This document shows positions 36,502 through 47,180 of a stretch of 64,000 bases of DNA, in pieces. Position 1 is the stretch's first letter. Each line of letters begins with the position of its first letter. Both the position numbers and the translations under genes were made by a program. The stretch is from Pseudomonadota bacterium (lineage in GTDB: Bacteria; Pseudomonadota; Gammaproteobacteria; Burkholderiales; Burkholderiaceae_C): contig JAKARB010000004.1 of assembly GCA_021819435.1 (NCBI GenBank), positions 62,001-126,000 of the forward strand. Reading direction: 5' to 3'. The notes beneath the pieces are model-generated. The model was not told the origin of the DNA. It worked only from the letters and a program-made list of their open reading frames with translations, and made no database searches.

Positions 36502-37745
36502 CATGCGCCTCCCTTCACCGACAGGCCACGGCAGGACGGGCGGCAATAGAACTCAGCACCTGTCAGGTCGGCCACGGTGCCGATGTCCTTGTCGCCACGC
36601 CCCGAAAGGTTGACCAGCACGTGCTGATCGGGCTTCATGGTGGCGGCCAGCTTCATGGCATGCGCCACGGCGTGGCTCGATTCGAGCGCGGGGATGATGC
36701 CTTCTGTGCGGCACAGGCGGTGGAACGCCTCGAGCGCTTCCTTGTCGGTGATGCCGACGTATTCAGCTCGGCCGATGTCCTTGAGGTAGGCGTGCTCGGG
36801 GCCCACGCCGGGGTAGTCCAGGCCGGCGGACACCGAATGCGTCTCGGTGATCTGCCCGTTCTCGTCTTGCAGCAGGTAGGTGCGGTTGCCATGCAGCACG
36901 CCCGGCACACCTTTTTGCAGCGACATCGAGTGCTTGCCGCTGTCGTAGCCCTCGCCCGCAGCTTCGACGCCGATCAGCCGCACCTGCTCGTGCGGGATGT
37001 AGGGGTAGAAGATGCCCATGGCGTTGGAGCCGCCGCCCACGCAGGCCACCACCGCATCCGGCTGGCGACCAATCTGATCGGGCATCTGCTTGAGGCACTC
37101 CTCGCCGATCACGCTCTGGAAATCGCGCACCATGGCGGGATACGGGTGCGGGCCGGCCACCGTGCCGATGATGTAAAAAGTGTTCTCGACGTTGGTGACC
37201 CAGTCGCGCATGGCCTCGTTGAGCGCGTCCTTCAGGGTCTTGCTGCCGGACTCGACCGGCACCACTTTGGCGCCCAGCAGGTGCATCCGGTAGACGTTGG
37301 GCGACTGGCGCTTGACGTCTTCGGCGCCCATGTAGACCACGCACTCCATGCCATAGCGCGCGCAGATGGTGGCGGTGGCCACGCCGTGCTGGCCCGCGCC
37401 CGTTTCGGCGATCACGCGGGGCTTGCCCATGCGCTTGGCCAACAAAGCCTGGCCGATGGTGTTGTTGACCTTGTGCGCGCCGGTGTGATTGAGGTCTTCG
37501 CGCTTGAAGTGGATCTGGGCGCCGCCCAGCTCACGGCTCAGGCGTGCAGCATGGTAGATGGGGCTGGGACGGCCGACGAAGTGCGCCAGCTCGCGGCGGA
37601 ACTCCTCTTGGAACTCCGGATCGTGGCGGTAGTGCTCGTACGCCTCGTTGAGCTGAGCGAGCGCGTGGATCAGCGTCTCTGAGACGAATGTGCCGCCATA
37701 GGGACCGAAGTGGCCGCGGGCGTCAGGCTGGTTGTAGGTGAACAT
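36501..37745 (-). CDS. trpB: Tryptophan synthase beta subunit
   Basis: PLP enzyme that condenses indole with serine to make tryptophan. 414 residues. The Schiff-base Lys is in HTGAHKVNN, the glycine-rich phosphate loop is [13 protein letters not shown], and RPSPIYHA appears near the start. The C-terminus runs slightly past the usual end ([16 protein letters not shown]). It starts 41 bases after trpF and its stop overlaps trpA. Confidence 0.97.
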   Translation of the reverse strand: MFTYNQPDARGHFGPYGGTFVSETLIHALAQLNEAYEHYRHDPEFQEEFRRELAHFVGRPSPIYHAARLSRELGGAQIHFKREDLNHTGAHKVNNTIGQALLAKRMGKPRVIAETGAGQHGVATATICARYGMECVVYMGAEDVKRQSPNVYRMHLLGAKVVPVESGSKTLKDALNEAMRDWVTNVENTFYIIGTVAGPHPYPAMVRDFQSVIGEECLKQMPDQIGRQPDAVVACVGGGSNAMGIFYPYIPHEQVRLIGVEAAGEGYDSGKHSMSLQKGVPGVLHGNRTYLLQDENGQITETHSVSAGLDYPGVGPEHAYLKDIGRAEYVGITDKEALEAFHRLCRTEGIIPALESSHAVAHAMKLAATMKPDQHVLVNLSGRGDKDIGTVADLTGAEFYCRPSCRGLSVKGGA

Positions 37746-37786
37746 GTCTTGTCAGGTGGTGAGCGGCTGCCGACTTCTTCATGTGA

Positions 37787-38467
37787 TCAAGCAGCCGTCG
37801 CGAAACGGGGTGCATCCAGGCCCTGGTCGGCCTCGCGGACAGCTTGGCAGAAATCGGCCATCCGGGCGGCGTCCTTGACACCCTTGGCGGCCTCGACGCC
37901 GGAACTCACATCCACGGCCCAGGGACGCACATGGCGGATGCCCTCACCCACGTTGCCAGCATGCAGCCCGCCCGAGAGGATGAGGTTGCGCGCCACCGAT
38001 GCGGGCAGTCCCGCCAGCAGGGACCAGTCAAACACCTGCCCGCCCCCACCGTAGCCGTCCACATGGGCGTCCACCAACAGGGCCTGGGCGGCCTCGAATT
38101 GCCGGGCGAAGTCTAACAAATTGAAACCGGTGGCCATGCGGGCGGCCCGGATGAATGGGCGAGCAGGCTCGGCGCAAGCTGAAGGCGACTCGTCGCCATG
38201 GAATTGCAGCAGCGCCTGGGGCACCGACCGCAGGGCCTGAGCGAGCAGTGCCTCGTCAGCATTGACCAGCAGCACGACCGGGGTGACGAACGGCGGCAAA
38301 CGGCGCGCCAGCTCACCGGCCCGCGCGGCGCTGACGTGTCGGGGGCTTTTCTCGTAGAGCACGAAGCCGATGGCGTCGGCGCCGGCTTCGACTGCGGCAT
38401 CAACGTCGGCTTCACGCGTGAGGCCGCAGATCTTGATGCGCGTGCGATGGGGAATCGAAAGGGACAT
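37787..38467 (-). CDS. trpF: Phosphoribosylanthranilate isomerase
   Basis: Third-step enzyme of tryptophan synthesis from anthranilate. 226 residues, the usual size of a stand-alone TrpF barrel. The catalytic Cys is in RIKICGLTREAD, the Asp in LLVDAHVDGYGGGGQVFDW, and the phosphate loop is LSGGLHAGNV. ATG 38467 is chosen since the frame upstream has no family similarity. A 135-base gap to truA includes a palindrome, GGCGAAATTTCGCC at 38554-38567, so a promoter for the trp genes may lie here. Confidence 0.95.
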   Translation of the reverse strand: MSLSIPHRTRIKICGLTREADVDAAVEAGADAIGFVLYEKSPRHVSAARAGELARRLPPFVTPVVLLVNADEALLAQALRSVPQALLQFHGDESPSACAEPARPFIRAARMATGFNLLDFARQFEAAQALLVDAHVDGYGGGGQVFDWSLLAGLPASVARNLILSGGLHAGNVGEGIRHVRPWAVDVSSGVEAAKGVKDAARMADFCQAVREADQGLDAPRFATAA

Positions 38468-38602
38468 CCAGGGGCCGGGACTGCTGCGTCCCGTGGCGGT
38501 GTCGATGCGCACATTGTCTCAAAAAACGCGCCCGCCGGTCGGGATGCCCCTCAGGCGAAATTTCGCCATGCGCAAACATGTTTCCTTCTGAAAAAACAGG
38601 CC

Positions 38603-39469
38603 TCAGGAGGGAAGCCAGTCCATGCCGGGCACATGCTCAGGCAACCCGAAAGCCGGCGCGTAACGCGGCCCAAGGAAGTAAAGGCCATCTGCCGAGAAGG
38701 TCGGGGCCGCTACCTTGCGATCACGGGCCTCGCGCACTTGCAACACCCAATCCGGAACCTGCACACCGGAGCCCACCATCAGCAGGCAGCCCATGATGTT
38801 GCGGATCATGTGGTGCAGAAACGCCTGCCCCTCGAAATCGAAGCGCCAGTAGGCCGTGGGGGCACCAGGAGGGCCGCAGCGGCGGATGCGGATCTCGCGC
38901 AGCGTCTTGACGGGCGTGGGCGATTGGCACATTGACGAGCGAAAGGAGCTGAAATCATGCTCACCGATGAGGTGTGTTGCGGCTTGCTCCATCGCGGCCA
39001 GGTCAAGGGGACGGAATACCCACCCTGCCCTGCCTGACTCCAGCGCAGGCCGCACGGCCGACTCCAGAAGGATGTACGCGTAGCGCCGACCCATGGCGCT
39101 GTTGCGGGCATGGAAGTGCGCGGGCACCTCGGCCGCCCATTGCACAGAGATGTCGGGCGGCAGGAAGGTATTCGTGCCGCGGACCCAAGAGAAAGGTTCT
39201 CGGTGCAGGTCGGTGTCGAGGTGCACGACCTGGTTGATGCCGTGCACGCCAGCGTCCGTGCGGCCAGCGCAGAGCACCTTCAGCGGGCGCACCGCGAAGG
39301 CCTGCAAGGCGGCCTCCAGCACGTCTTGCACCGTGCCCCCGCCAGGCTGGCTCTGCCAGCCCTTGTAGGCGGTGCCGACGTAGGAAACGCCGAGGGCGAT
39401 CCGTCGGATCGCCCTCTCGGTTTGAGCGAAGGGGGCCGTACCCTCTCCGCCCTCAGCCAAAGATGACAT
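38603..39469 (-). CDS. truA: tRNA pseudouridine(38-40) synthase
   Basis: Converts uridines 38-40 of tRNA anticodon stems to pseudouridine. 288 residues. The catalytic Asp is in AGRTDAGVHG, with YVGTAYKGWQSQPGGGTVQDVLE near the start and the FLHHMIRNIMGCL helix near the end, all family hallmarks. It starts 11 bases after fimV on the same strand, an order conserved in many beta- and gammaproteobacteria. Confidence 0.97.
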   Translation of the reverse strand: MSSLAEGGEGTAPFAQTERAIRRIALGVSYVGTAYKGWQSQPGGGTVQDVLEAALQAFAVRPLKVLCAGRTDAGVHGINQVVHLDTDLHREPFSWVRGTNTFLPPDISVQWAAEVPAHFHARNSAMGRRYAYILLESAVRPALESGRAGWVFRPLDLAAMEQAATHLIGEHDFSSFRSSMCQSPTPVKTLREIRIRRCGPPGAPTAYWRFDFEGQAFLHHMIRNIMGCLLMVGSGVQVPDWVLQVREARDRKVAAPTFSADGLYFLGPRYAPAFGLPEHVPGMDWLPS

Positions 39470-39480
39470 GACTCAAGTCA

Positions 39481-42282
39481 TCACGACAGGCTGTCGAGCA
39501 TGGCCTGGGCACGCGCCTTCAGGCCGGCGTCCTGCGCCTGCTCGACGACCTCCTGCAGGAGTTCGCGAGCGCCGTCGGCGTCACCGATCTGGCGGAACTC
39601 GTCGGCCAGCTCCAGCTTGCGAGCCATCGGATCGGCCGACAGATCGGACACCTCATCCAGCGGGGGAGCCTCAGCGGGCGCGGCGGGCGCGTCGAGATCA
39701 AGGCTGATGTCACCCAGGTCAAACGCCGGCGCAGGCGCGGGAGCAGGTGGCACTTCGATGCCGAAATCGAGGCCTTCGGCATCGGCGGAGGGCGTCGGGG
39801 CGGGCTCAAGGCTGGGCAGGTCAACGCCGAACTCCAGCGGAGCGGTGTCTGCGGCCGCCGGAGCAGGCGCACTCGGCATGCTCTCTCCGAACTCGGGCAG
39901 ATCCAGCGGCGGCAGGTCGCCAGCAGCGGTGACAGGCGGAGCGACGGAGTCGTTCACCTCATCAAGCGGAACAGGCGAAGAGATGTCCAGGTCGAGGTCG
40001 ACGCTGTCATCAGCAGGCGCGAAGCTGTCCGGCGCAGCGGGCGGCGCCACACTGTCCAGCATGCTGGGAGCCGGCATGACGGAGTGCGGGATGGTGCTCG
40101 CCCCCAAGGTATCCGTGGGTTGCTCGACGCTCAAGGGCGCCTCGGAAGGCTGCCCGCCCGGCTGGTACAGCGGGTTCTCGGGGTCGATGCTCAGGCCCAG
40201 CTCCTGGATGCGCGCCCAGTCTTCACCCTGGCCTTGCGTCACGCTGTAGAGCTGCGACGCCAGTTGCTCGAAGCCCTTGGTGTCGCGGCGCTTCGCATAG
40301 ACCTCCAACAGTTTGGTGCGGATGGCCAGGCGATCCGGCGTGCTGCGCAGGGCTTCCTTGAGGATTTCCTCAGCCTGGAGGTCGCGACCATAAGCCAGAT
40401 AGACATCGGCCTCAGCCACCGGATCGACGTCACCGATGGCGTCGAGCTGGCTGAGCGAGTAGCTCATTGATGAGGGGCCACCCGTTGCGTCACGGGTGTC
40501 CACGCGCTGACCACCACTGGCGCCGAAGAAGGAATCAGGCTGCAGACGGCTTTCCAGGAACGAGGTTTCACCCGTTTCGGCACGTCGGCGCGAACGCAGG
40601 AACATGAAGCCACCCGCCAGCAGCGCAACAGCGGCGCCGCCAGCTGCCACGGCCATCAAGTTGATGGACTCAAGGAAGCCAGGCGCGTCAGGCACCGGTG
40701 CAGGCGGTGGCGTGGGCACGCTCACCGGAGCGGGCACGGCAGGCACCAGGGACGAGGCAGCGGACGCGGCCTCGGAAGCTGCCTCAGGCGTGGACGCTGC
40801 ATCGGCAGAGATGATGATGCCACCTCCAGCCGTGGACGCCGCGCTGGCCGGTTGTTCAACCGGTGCAGAAGCAGGTTCAGCCTTCGAAGGCGCGAGGGCA
40901 GGCACCGGGACCGGGGCGGGGGCCGGCACAGGCACGACCTTGGCCGGAGCAGATGCTGGCACGGGCGCAGGAGCAGGAGCGGGGAGCGGCGCGGGCTTGG
41001 TGGCAGGAGCCGAAGCCGCCTTGCTCGGGGCAGAGGCTTGCGCAGCCTTCTCGCGCAGCTTGCGCAGCTCGTCAAGGTTCTTCGACAGCTCGGCAACGCG
41101 GGCGCTGGAGTCTTCCTTGGCGCGGGCTTTGGCGACGCGATCCTCGGCGGAAGAAGCACCTGCGCTCATGCCGCCCTTGCTGAGGGTCAATTTGTCGGGA
41201 GCCGGTGCGGCAGACTGCTTGCGGTCCTTGACTTCGGCCTCAACCTTGCCAGCGGCCTGGCGCTCAGGTTGATCAACCGGGGTTGGCGCAACCGTGCCGG
41301 CCAGGCGCTGGCGATACGCCGAGAAGTCAGCGCTCTGGGCCACGATGACGCTGCGCGCCTCAGACTGCGGCACCTTCTGGGCTTCTTCGGCCGACGGCAC
41401 ATTGAGCACGACACCCGCCTTCAGGCGGTTCATGTTGTTGCCCTGGAAGGCATGCGGGTTGCTGCGATACAGGCCGACCAACATTTGGTCGAGCGAAACA
41501 CCCTCGGCCGCATTGCGCTGGGCAATGGAAGACAGCGAGTCCCCTGCGCGCACACGGACCGTGCGGGCCTCATCGTTGTCGGCAGGCTGAGCGGCCGACG
41601 TCGCCGGGCGAGTCGCGGGCGCGGCAACCGGCGCCGGAGCGGGAGCAGGAACAGGCGCCGAAGCAACGGCTTCCGGCTGGCTTGCGGCCGAAGCAGGTTT
41701 GGCAGCCTTGCGGGGCTTGCTTGCGGCGGGCGTGGGTGCCGGAGCCGCTGCGACGGGAGCGGGCGCAGGGGCTGGGGCCGCCGCACGAGAGGGAGCCGGC
41801 GCGGGCACAGGCGCAGGCGCCTCCATGATGGGCGCCGTCGCAGGTGCGGGCACAGCAGAGGAGCGTGCAGCCGGCGGATCAAACAGGAGCGTGTACTCGC
41901 GCACCAGGCGGCCGGACGACCAGGCCAGGTCGAGGATCACGTCGACGAAGGGCTCCTGCACGGGGCGATCGCTGCTCAGGCGCAGGAAGGGGCGGCCATC
42001 CGCGCGGCGCTGCAGGGTGATGGAGGTGTTCGCCAGGACGCTGTTGTAATCGACGCCCGCAGCCCGGTAGGTCTCGGGCGTGGCGACCTTGACCTGGAGG
42101 GTCGCGCCCTCGTCGCCGGTCAGGCTGGTGACATCGATCTCGGCACGCAGGCCTTCACCCAGCGCGGACTGGACATTCAGTTTGCCCAGGCCGAGCGCCC
42201 AGCCAGAAGCGGGCAATGCGGAAAGGACGGATACGGCAGCAGCAACAGCAACCCGATTCAGGACAAAACGCCCTGCGGACAT
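39481..42282 (-). CDS. fimV: FimV-like peptidoglycan-binding polar hub protein
   Basis: Inner-membrane protein that in Pseudomonas organises the cell pole and type IV pili. 933 residues. Order: a signal peptide (cleaved near GWA), the FimV N-terminal domain (LGKLNVQSALGEGLRAEI), an Ala/Pro-rich linker, a LysM domain (about 235-296, VRAGDSLSSIAQRN), a second Ala/Pro-rich linker, one membrane helix near 530-552, an acidic cytoplasmic part with repeated Pro, Leu and Asp, and the C-terminal FimV/TPR domain (LELADEFRQIGDADGARELLQEV). ATG 42282 is preferred over TTG 42309. The low-complexity linkers make other-frame ORFs here meaningless. Confidence 0.93.
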   Translation of the reverse strand: MSAGRFVLNRVAVAAAVSVLSALPASGWALGLGKLNVQSALGEGLRAEIDVTSLTGDEGATLQVKVATPETYRAAGVDYNSVLANTSITLQRRADGRPFLRLSSDRPVQEPFVDVILDLAWSSGRLVREYTLLFDPPAARSSAVPAPATAPIMEAPAPVPAPAPSRAAAPAPAPAPVAAAPAPTPAASKPRKAAKPASAASQPEAVASAPVPAPAPAPVAAPATRPATSAAQPADNDEARTVRVRAGDSLSSIAQRNAAEGVSLDQMLVGLYRSNPHAFQGNNMNRLKAGVVLNVPSAEEAQKVPQSEARSVIVAQSADFSAYRQRLAGTVAPTPVDQPERQAAGKVEAEVKDRKQSAAPAPDKLTLSKGGMSAGASSAEDRVAKARAKEDSSARVAELSKNLDELRKLREKAAQASAPSKAASAPATKPAPLPAPAPAPVPASAPAKVVPVPAPAPVPVPALAPSKAEPASAPVEQPASAASTAGGGIIISADAASTPEAASEAASAASSLVPAVPAPVSVPTPPPAPVPDAPGFLESINLMAVAAGGAAVALLAGGFMFLRSRRRAETGETSFLESRLQPDSFFGASGGQRVDTRDATGGPSSMSYSLSQLDAIGDVDPVAEADVYLAYGRDLQAEEILKEALRSTPDRLAIRTKLLEVYAKRRDTKGFEQLASQLYSVTQGQGEDWARIQELGLSIDPENPLYQPGGQPSEAPLSVEQPTDTLGASTIPHSVMPAPSMLDSVAPPAAPDSFAPADDSVDLDLDISSPVPLDEVNDSVAPPVTAAGDLPPLDLPEFGESMPSAPAPAAADTAPLEFGVDLPSLEPAPTPSADAEGLDFGIEVPPAPAPAPAFDLGDISLDLDAPAAPAEAPPLDEVSDLSADPMARKLELADEFRQIGDADGARELLQEVVEQAQDAGLKARAQAMLDSLS

Positions 42283-42659
42283 GGAATGATCTTTCAAGGC
42301 GTCTCCCAATTCGTCATGCGTGGGTCGGAGACCCGTGGCGGGCCCATGCGACCGCAGGCCCCAAAAGGGGCCTGATTCGCGAAAGGGGCATCACGCCAGC
42401 ACCTGCAGACGGTACGCGGCACAAAACACAATAGCATCAAGCAGATAGGGTGACAAGCTCATGCTCTGGCTGACATCGGGACAGCCCAGGATGAAAACCC
42501 GTCCTCTTGAAACGGACTTCCGAAATTGTCGCCGGCCGGCCACAAGCCCATTCGCTCAGATTGTTTCCAGACGTTGCAACCATGGCAGGAATTACCCGGC
42601 ATTCGCGGCATCGTCACGGTGTCACGCACCCCGAACGCCCGGGAAATCCATCACTGGCA
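42283..42659. other. Intergenic region between asd and fimV
   Basis: 377 bases without a convincing gene. It contains a strong minus-strand promoter (42428-42456), a 140-base fimV leader with the hairpin AGGCCCC-AAAA-GGGGCCT at 42357-42374, and about 200 bases after the asd stop in which I see no clear terminator or ORF. Confidence 0.6.
42428..42456 (-). promoter_or_regulatory. Predicted sigma70 promoter of fimV
   Basis: On the minus strand TTGTCA, a 17-base spacer and TATTGT make a near-consensus promoter. Transcription would begin about 140 bases before the fimV ATG. Confidence 0.7.
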
Positions 42660-43793
42660 TCACTTGTCGAGCAGGATGCGCAGCATGCGGCGCAGCGGCT
42701 CGGCGGCGCCCCACAGCAGTTGGTCGCCGATGGTGAAAGCGCCAACGTACTCGGGACCCATGGCCAGCTTGCGAATGCGGCCCACAGGAATGGTCAGCGT
42801 GCCGGTGGTGGCGACCGGGGTCAGGCCACGGATGGTGGCCTCGCGGGTGTTGGGCACCACCTTCACCCATTGGTTGTCAGCGGCGATCAGGGCCTCGATG
42901 TCGGCCACGGGCACGTCCTTCTTGAGCTTGAAGGTCAGGGCCTGCGAGTGGCAGCGCATGGCGCCAATGCGCACACAGAAACCGTCCACGGGCACCGCAG
43001 AGGTACCAAAGCCCTCGCCCTGCCCCAGAATCTTGTTGGTCTCGGCCATGCCCTTCCACTCTTCCTTGGATTGGCCGTTGCCCAGGTCCTTGTCGATCCA
43101 GGGGATCAGCGAGCCGCCCAGGGGAACGCCGAAGTTGGCGGTCTCGGCCTCGCTCAGCGAGCGCTGCTTGGCGATGACCTTGCGATCGATCTCGAGGATG
43201 GCGCTCTTGGGATCATCCAGCAGCGCCTTGACATCGGCGTTGAGCGTGCCGAACTGGGTCAGCAGTTCACGCATGTGCTGGGCGCCACCACCCGAAGCAG
43301 CTTGGTAGGTCTGGGTGGACATCCACTCAACCAAGCCAGCCTTGTAGAGCGCGCCGACGCCAATCAGCATGCAACTCACGGTGCAGTTGCCGCCGATCCA
43401 CTCGTTGCCGCCCTTGGCCAGTGAGTTCTTGATGACAGGCATGTTGACCGGATCCAGCACGATGACAGCGCTGTCTTTCATGCGCAGCGTCGAGGCGGCG
43501 TCGATCCAGTGGCCCTTCCAGCCGGCTTCGCGCAGCTTGCCGTAGACCTCGGTGGTGTAGTCGCCGCCCTGGGCCGTGACGATGATGTCGCAGCGCTTGA
43601 GCTCGTCGATGTCGTAAGCGCTCTTGAGCGTCTTTTCGTTCTTGGCCATCGAAGGCGCGGCGCCGCCGGCGTTCGAGGTCGAGAAGAACAGGGGTTCGAA
43701 GTGATCGAAGTCGCCTTCGGCCTGCATGCGGTCCATCAGGACCGAGCCGACCATGCCGCGCCAACCCACCAGACCAACCAGAGTCGTAGCCAT
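42660..43793 (-). CDS. asd: Aspartate-semialdehyde dehydrogenase
   Basis: NADP-dependent enzyme of the lysine/threonine/methionine branch. 377 residues. The NADP site [17 protein letters not shown] is at the start, the catalytic Cys lies in [14 protein letters not shown], and the His lies near [14 protein letters not shown]. The Gram-negative type is recognised by these insertions. It follows leuB by 48 bases and precedes fimV. Confidence 0.97.
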   Translation of the reverse strand: MATTLVGLVGWRGMVGSVLMDRMQAEGDFDHFEPLFFSTSNAGGAAPSMAKNEKTLKSAYDIDELKRCDIIVTAQGGDYTTEVYGKLREAGWKGHWIDAASTLRMKDSAVIVLDPVNMPVIKNSLAKGGNEWIGGNCTVSCMLIGVGALYKAGLVEWMSTQTYQAASGGGAQHMRELLTQFGTLNADVKALLDDPKSAILEIDRKVIAKQRSLSEAETANFGVPLGGSLIPWIDKDLGNGQSKEEWKGMAETNKILGQGEGFGTSAVPVDGFCVRIGAMRCHSQALTFKLKKDVPVADIEALIAADNQWVKVVPNTREATIRGLTPVATTGTLTIPVGRIRKLAMGPEYVGAFTIGDQLLWGAAEPLRRMLRILLDK

Positions 43794-43841
43794 TTGTGTG
43801 TCCTCAGTAAACGTGTTTGATGTGGGGCAAGTCAGTGCGGG

Positions 43842-44924
43842 TCACTGCGCCTTGAGCGCAGCCACGACGGCCTCGCCCATCTCGACGGTGCCGACCTTCT
43901 TCGTGCCTTCAGAGTAGATGTCAGGCGTGCGCAGGCCCTGCTCCAGCACGGACTGCACGGCGCGTTCGATGCGGGCGGCGGCCTCTTCCTGGTTCAGGCT
44001 GAAGCGCAGCATCATGGCGGCGGACAAGATGGTGGCCAGCGGGTTGGCCACGCCCTTGCCGGCGATGTCGGGGGCCGAGCCGTGGCTGGGCTCGTACAGG
44101 CCTTGGCCCTTGGCGTTTAGCGAGGCAGAGGGCAGCATGCCGATGGAGCCGGTCAGCATCGAGGCTTCGTCCGACAGGATGTCGCCGAACATGTTGCCGG
44201 TCACGACCACGTCGAAGCGCTTGGGCGCCTTGACCAGCTGCATCGCGGCGTTGTCCACGTACATGTGATCCAGCTCGATGTCGGAGTACTGGGCGTGCAC
44301 CTCGGTGACCACGTCCTTCCAGAACTGAAACGTCTCCAGCACGTTGGCCTTGTCGACGCTGGTGACGCGCTTGTTGCGTTTGCGGGCGGCCTGGAACGCC
44401 ACGTGGGCGATGCGCTCGATTTCCGGCTTGCTGTAGCGCATGGTGTCGAAGGCCTCGGGGGCGCCCTTGAACTCGCCATCGGGCGATTCGCGGCGGCCGC
44501 GAGGCTGGCCGAAGTAGATGTCGCCGGTCAGCTCGCGGATGATGAGGATGTCCAGGCCCGCCACCAGTTCGGGCTTGAGGCTCGACGCGTGCGTGAGCTG
44601 CGGGTAGCAGATGGCCGGGCGGAAGTTGGCGAACAAGCCCATGTTCTTGCGCAGGCCCAGGATGGCCTGCTCGGGGCGCAGCGGGCGGTCGAGCTTGTCG
44701 TACTTCCAGTCGCCCACAGAGCCGAACAGCACGGCGTCGGAAGCCATGGCCAGGTTCAGCGTGTGCTCGGGCAGCGGGTGGCCGTGGGCGTCGTAGGCCG
44801 CACCGCCGACCTTGGCCTCTTCCAGTTGGAGGGGCAGGTCCAGCACCTTCAGCACCTTGACGGCCTCGTTGACGATTTCGGGGCCGATGCCGTCACCCGG
44901 CAGCACAGCGATCTTCATGACCAT
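43842..44924 (-). CDS. leuB: 3-isopropylmalate dehydrogenase
   Basis: Oxidises and decarboxylates 3-isopropylmalate in leucine synthesis. 360 residues. N-terminus [16 protein letters not shown], substrate-binding [14 protein letters not shown], and the NAD/metal region [11 protein letters not shown] followed by [21 protein letters not shown] 44924 has a GAG site at the right distance; ATG 44918 (MKIAV) is equally possible. It lies 25 bases after leuD. Confidence 0.97.
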   Translation of the reverse strand: MVMKIAVLPGDGIGPEIVNEAVKVLKVLDLPLQLEEAKVGGAAYDAHGHPLPEHTLNLAMASDAVLFGSVGDWKYDKLDRPLRPEQAILGLRKNMGLFANFRPAICYPQLTHASSLKPELVAGLDILIIRELTGDIYFGQPRGRRESPDGEFKGAPEAFDTMRYSKPEIERIAHVAFQAARKRNKRVTSVDKANVLETFQFWKDVVTEVHAQYSDIELDHMYVDNAAMQLVKAPKRFDVVVTGNMFGDILSDEASMLTGSIGMLPSASLNAKGQGLYEPSHGSAPDIAGKGVANPLATILSAAMMLRFSLNQEEAAARIERAVQSVLEQGLRTPDIYSEGTKKVGTVEMGEAVVAALKAQ

Positions 44925-44949
44925 GGTGGTTCTCAGTTCTTCTTCGGAT

Positions 44950-45597
44950 TCAGACGATGCGGTTGTTCAGCCAGGGCTTTTGCGCCAGGCGTTCGGCTTC
45001 ATAGGCCTTGATCTTGTCGGCGTGGCGCAGGGTCAGGCCGATGTCGTCGAAGCCGTTGAGCAGGCAGTACTTGCGGAAGGGCTGCACGTCGAAGGGCAAC
45101 TCGGTGCCGTCGCCCTTGATCACGACCTGGCGTTCGAGGTCGATGGTGAGCTCGTAGCCGGGGAAGGCGAACACCTCATTGAACAGCTGGTCGACCTGCT
45201 GCTCGCTCAGCACGATGGGCAGCAGGCCGTTCTTGAAGCAGTTGTTGAAGAAGATGTCGGCGAAGCTGGGGGCGATGATGGCGCGGAAGCCGTACTGGTC
45301 GAGCGCCCAGGGCGCGTGCTCGCGGCTGGAGCCGCAGCCGAAGTTCTGGCGAGCGATCAGGATGGAGGCGCCCTGGTAGCGCGGCTGGTTCAGCACGAAG
45401 TCGGGGTTGGGCTTGCGCGTGGCCGGGTCCTGGCCGGGCTCGCCCACGTCGAGGTAGCGCCACTCGTCGAACAGGTTGGGGCCGAAGCCCGTGCGCTTGA
45501 TCGACTTCAGGTATTGCTTGGGGATGATGGCGTCGGTGTCGACGTTCTCGCGGTCCATGGGGGCCACGAGCCCCTTGTGAATGCGGAAGGCTTGCAT
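44950..45597 (-). CDS. leuD: 3-isopropylmalate dehydratase small subunit
   Basis: Swivelling subunit of the isomerase that makes 3-isopropylmalate from 2-isopropylmalate. 215 residues. Typical start ([25 protein letters not shown]) and the active-site segment [15 protein letters not shown]. It works with LeuC. In most Burkholderiales leuC and leuD are close together; here a small lipoprotein gene is between them. Confidence 0.97.
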   Translation of the reverse strand: MQAFRIHKGLVAPMDRENVDTDAIIPKQYLKSIKRTGFGPNLFDEWRYLDVGEPGQDPATRKPNPDFVLNQPRYQGASILIARQNFGCGSSREHAPWALDQYGFRAIIAPSFADIFFNNCFKNGLLPIVLSEQQVDQLFNEVFAFPGYELTIDLERQVVIKGDGTELPFDVQPFRKYCLLNGFDDIGLTLRHADKIKAYEAERLAQKPWLNNRIV

Positions 45598-45603
45598 GGT
45601 GCT

Positions 45604-45732
45604 TTACTTCTTCGCGGCGTTGGAGATGGCTTCACCAGCCTTCTCGATGTCCTGGCCGACGCCGTGCACGGTGTTGCAACCGGCCAGCGCGAAAGCGGCG
45701 ATCAGGGACAGCAGGGTGATCAGACGGATCAT
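45604..45732 (-). CDS. Entericidin A/B-like small lipoprotein
   Basis: 42-residue gene between leuC and leuD. ATG 45732 opens with MIRLITLLSLIAAF, and the lipobox is ALAGC (Cys19). The mature part NTVHGVGQDIEKAGEAISNAAKK matches the entericidin pattern (xGxGxDIxxAGxAI). Entericidin B is an osmotic-stress lipoprotein with a proposed pro-death role that EcnA antagonises; no partner lies nearby. The stop is 6 bases before leuD and the ATG 26 bases after leuC, so it is co-transcribed. Confidence 0.88.
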   Translation of the reverse strand: MIRLITLLSLIAAFALAGCNTVHGVGQDIEKAGEAISNAAKK

Positions 45733-45758
45733 GGTCGGGGTCTCCAAAACTCAGGGGG

Positions 45759-47168
45759 TCAAGCCAGGCGGCGCACGTCGACGAAATGACCCTGCATGGC
45801 GGCGGCGGCGGCCATGGCGGGGCTGACGAGGTGGGTGCGGCCACCCGCGCCCTGACGGCCTTCGAAATTGCGGTTGCTCGTCGAGGCGCAGCGTTCACCA
45901 GGCTCCAGGCGGTCGGCGTTCATGGCCAGGCACATGGAGCAACCGGGCTCACGCCACTCGAAGCCTGCGGCCTTGAAGACCTGGTCCAGGCCTTCGCGCT
46001 CGGCCTGTTCCTTGACCAGGCCCGAACCAGGCACCACCAGGGCCAGTTTGATGTTGGCGGCGACACGGCCACCCAGCTTGCGCACGACGGCGGCGGCTTC
46101 GCGCATGTCCTCGATGCGGCTGTTGGTGCACGAACCGATGAACACCTTGTCGACGAGGATGTCGTTGAGGGGCTTGTTGGGCTCCAGCGCCATGTAGGTC
46201 AGCGCGCGCTCCATGGCCGAGCGCTTGACGGCGTCCTTTTCCTTGTCGGGATCGGGCACGCGGTCTTCGACAGAGAGCACCATCTCGGGCGAGGTGCCCC
46301 AGGTGACTTGCGGTGCGATCTGGGTGGCGTCGAGCTCCACCACGGCGTCGAACTTGGCGTCGGCATCGGAATGCAGGGTGCGCCAGTAGGCAATCGCCTG
46401 CTCCAGCTCCACCCCCTTGGGGCTGAAGGGGCGGTTCTGCACGTACTGGATCGTGGTGTCGTCGACCGCCACCAGGCCGGCACGGGCACCGGCCTCGATG
46501 GCCATGTTGCACACCGTCATGCGGCCTTCCATGCTGAGGGCGCGGATGGCGCTGCCAGCGAATTCAATGGTGTAGCCCGTGCCACCGGCGGTGCCGATCT
46601 TGCCGATGATGGCCAGCACGATGTCCTTGGCTGAGCAGCCCTTGGCCAGCGTGCCTTCGACCTTCACCAGCATGTTCTTGGCCTTTTTGGCCAACAGGGT
46701 CTGGGTGGCCAGCACGTGCTCGACCTCGGAGGTGCCGATGCCGTGGGCGAGCGCACCGAAAGCGCCGTGCGTGGAGGTGTGGCTGTCGCCGCAGACCACG
46801 GTCATGCCAGGCAACGTGGCGCCCTGCTCCGGACCGATCACGTGGACGATGCCCTGGCGCTTGTCACCCATCTTGAACTGGGTGATGCCGTTGCGATCGC
46901 AGTTGGCATCGAGCGTGTCGACCTGCAGCTTGGACACCGGGTCAGCGATGCCCTGCGAGCGGTCGGTGGTGGGCACGTTGTGATCGCTCACGGCCAGGTT
47001 CGCGGACAGGCGCCACACCTTGCGGCCAGCGATGTCCAGCCCCTCGAACGCCTGAGGGCTGGTCACTTCGTGGACCAAGTGGCGGTCGATGTAGAGGGTG
47101 GCCGTGCCATCTTCCTCGGTGTGGACGACGTGCTCGTCCCAGATCTTGTCGTAGAGGGTGCGTCCCAT
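45759..47168 (-). CDS. leuC: 3-isopropylmalate dehydratase large subunit
   Basis: Iron-sulfur subunit of isopropylmalate isomerase. 469 residues, [15 protein letters not shown] at the start. The [4Fe-4S] cysteines are in [14 protein letters not shown] and [14 protein letters not shown] 47168 follows a short leader with three 10-base direct repeats and a hairpin. It heads the leuC-lipoprotein-leuD-leuB-asd run. Confidence 0.97.
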   Translation of the reverse strand: MGRTLYDKIWDEHVVHTEEDGTATLYIDRHLVHEVTSPQAFEGLDIAGRKVWRLSANLAVSDHNVPTTDRSQGIADPVSKLQVDTLDANCDRNGITQFKMGDKRQGIVHVIGPEQGATLPGMTVVCGDSHTSTHGAFGALAHGIGTSEVEHVLATQTLLAKKAKNMLVKVEGTLAKGCSAKDIVLAIIGKIGTAGGTGYTIEFAGSAIRALSMEGRMTVCNMAIEAGARAGLVAVDDTTIQYVQNRPFSPKGVELEQAIAYWRTLHSDADAKFDAVVELDATQIAPQVTWGTSPEMVLSVEDRVPDPDKEKDAVKRSAMERALTYMALEPNKPLNDILVDKVFIGSCTNSRIEDMREAAAVVRKLGGRVAANIKLALVVPGSGLVKEQAEREGLDQVFKAAGFEWREPGCSMCLAMNADRLEPGERCASTSNRNFEGRQGAGGRTHLVSPAMAAAAAMQGHFVDVRRLA

Positions 47169-47180
47169 GGTGCTGCCTGT

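Noticed and set aside
40600..42050. Plus-strand Ala/Gly/Arg-rich frames inside fimV
   Set aside because: They come from low-complexity Ala/Pro repeats of fimV read on the other strand.
42357..42374. Hairpin AGGCCCC-AAAA-GGGGCCT as a terminator
   Set aside because: No T-run follows on either strand; it lies in the fimV leader.
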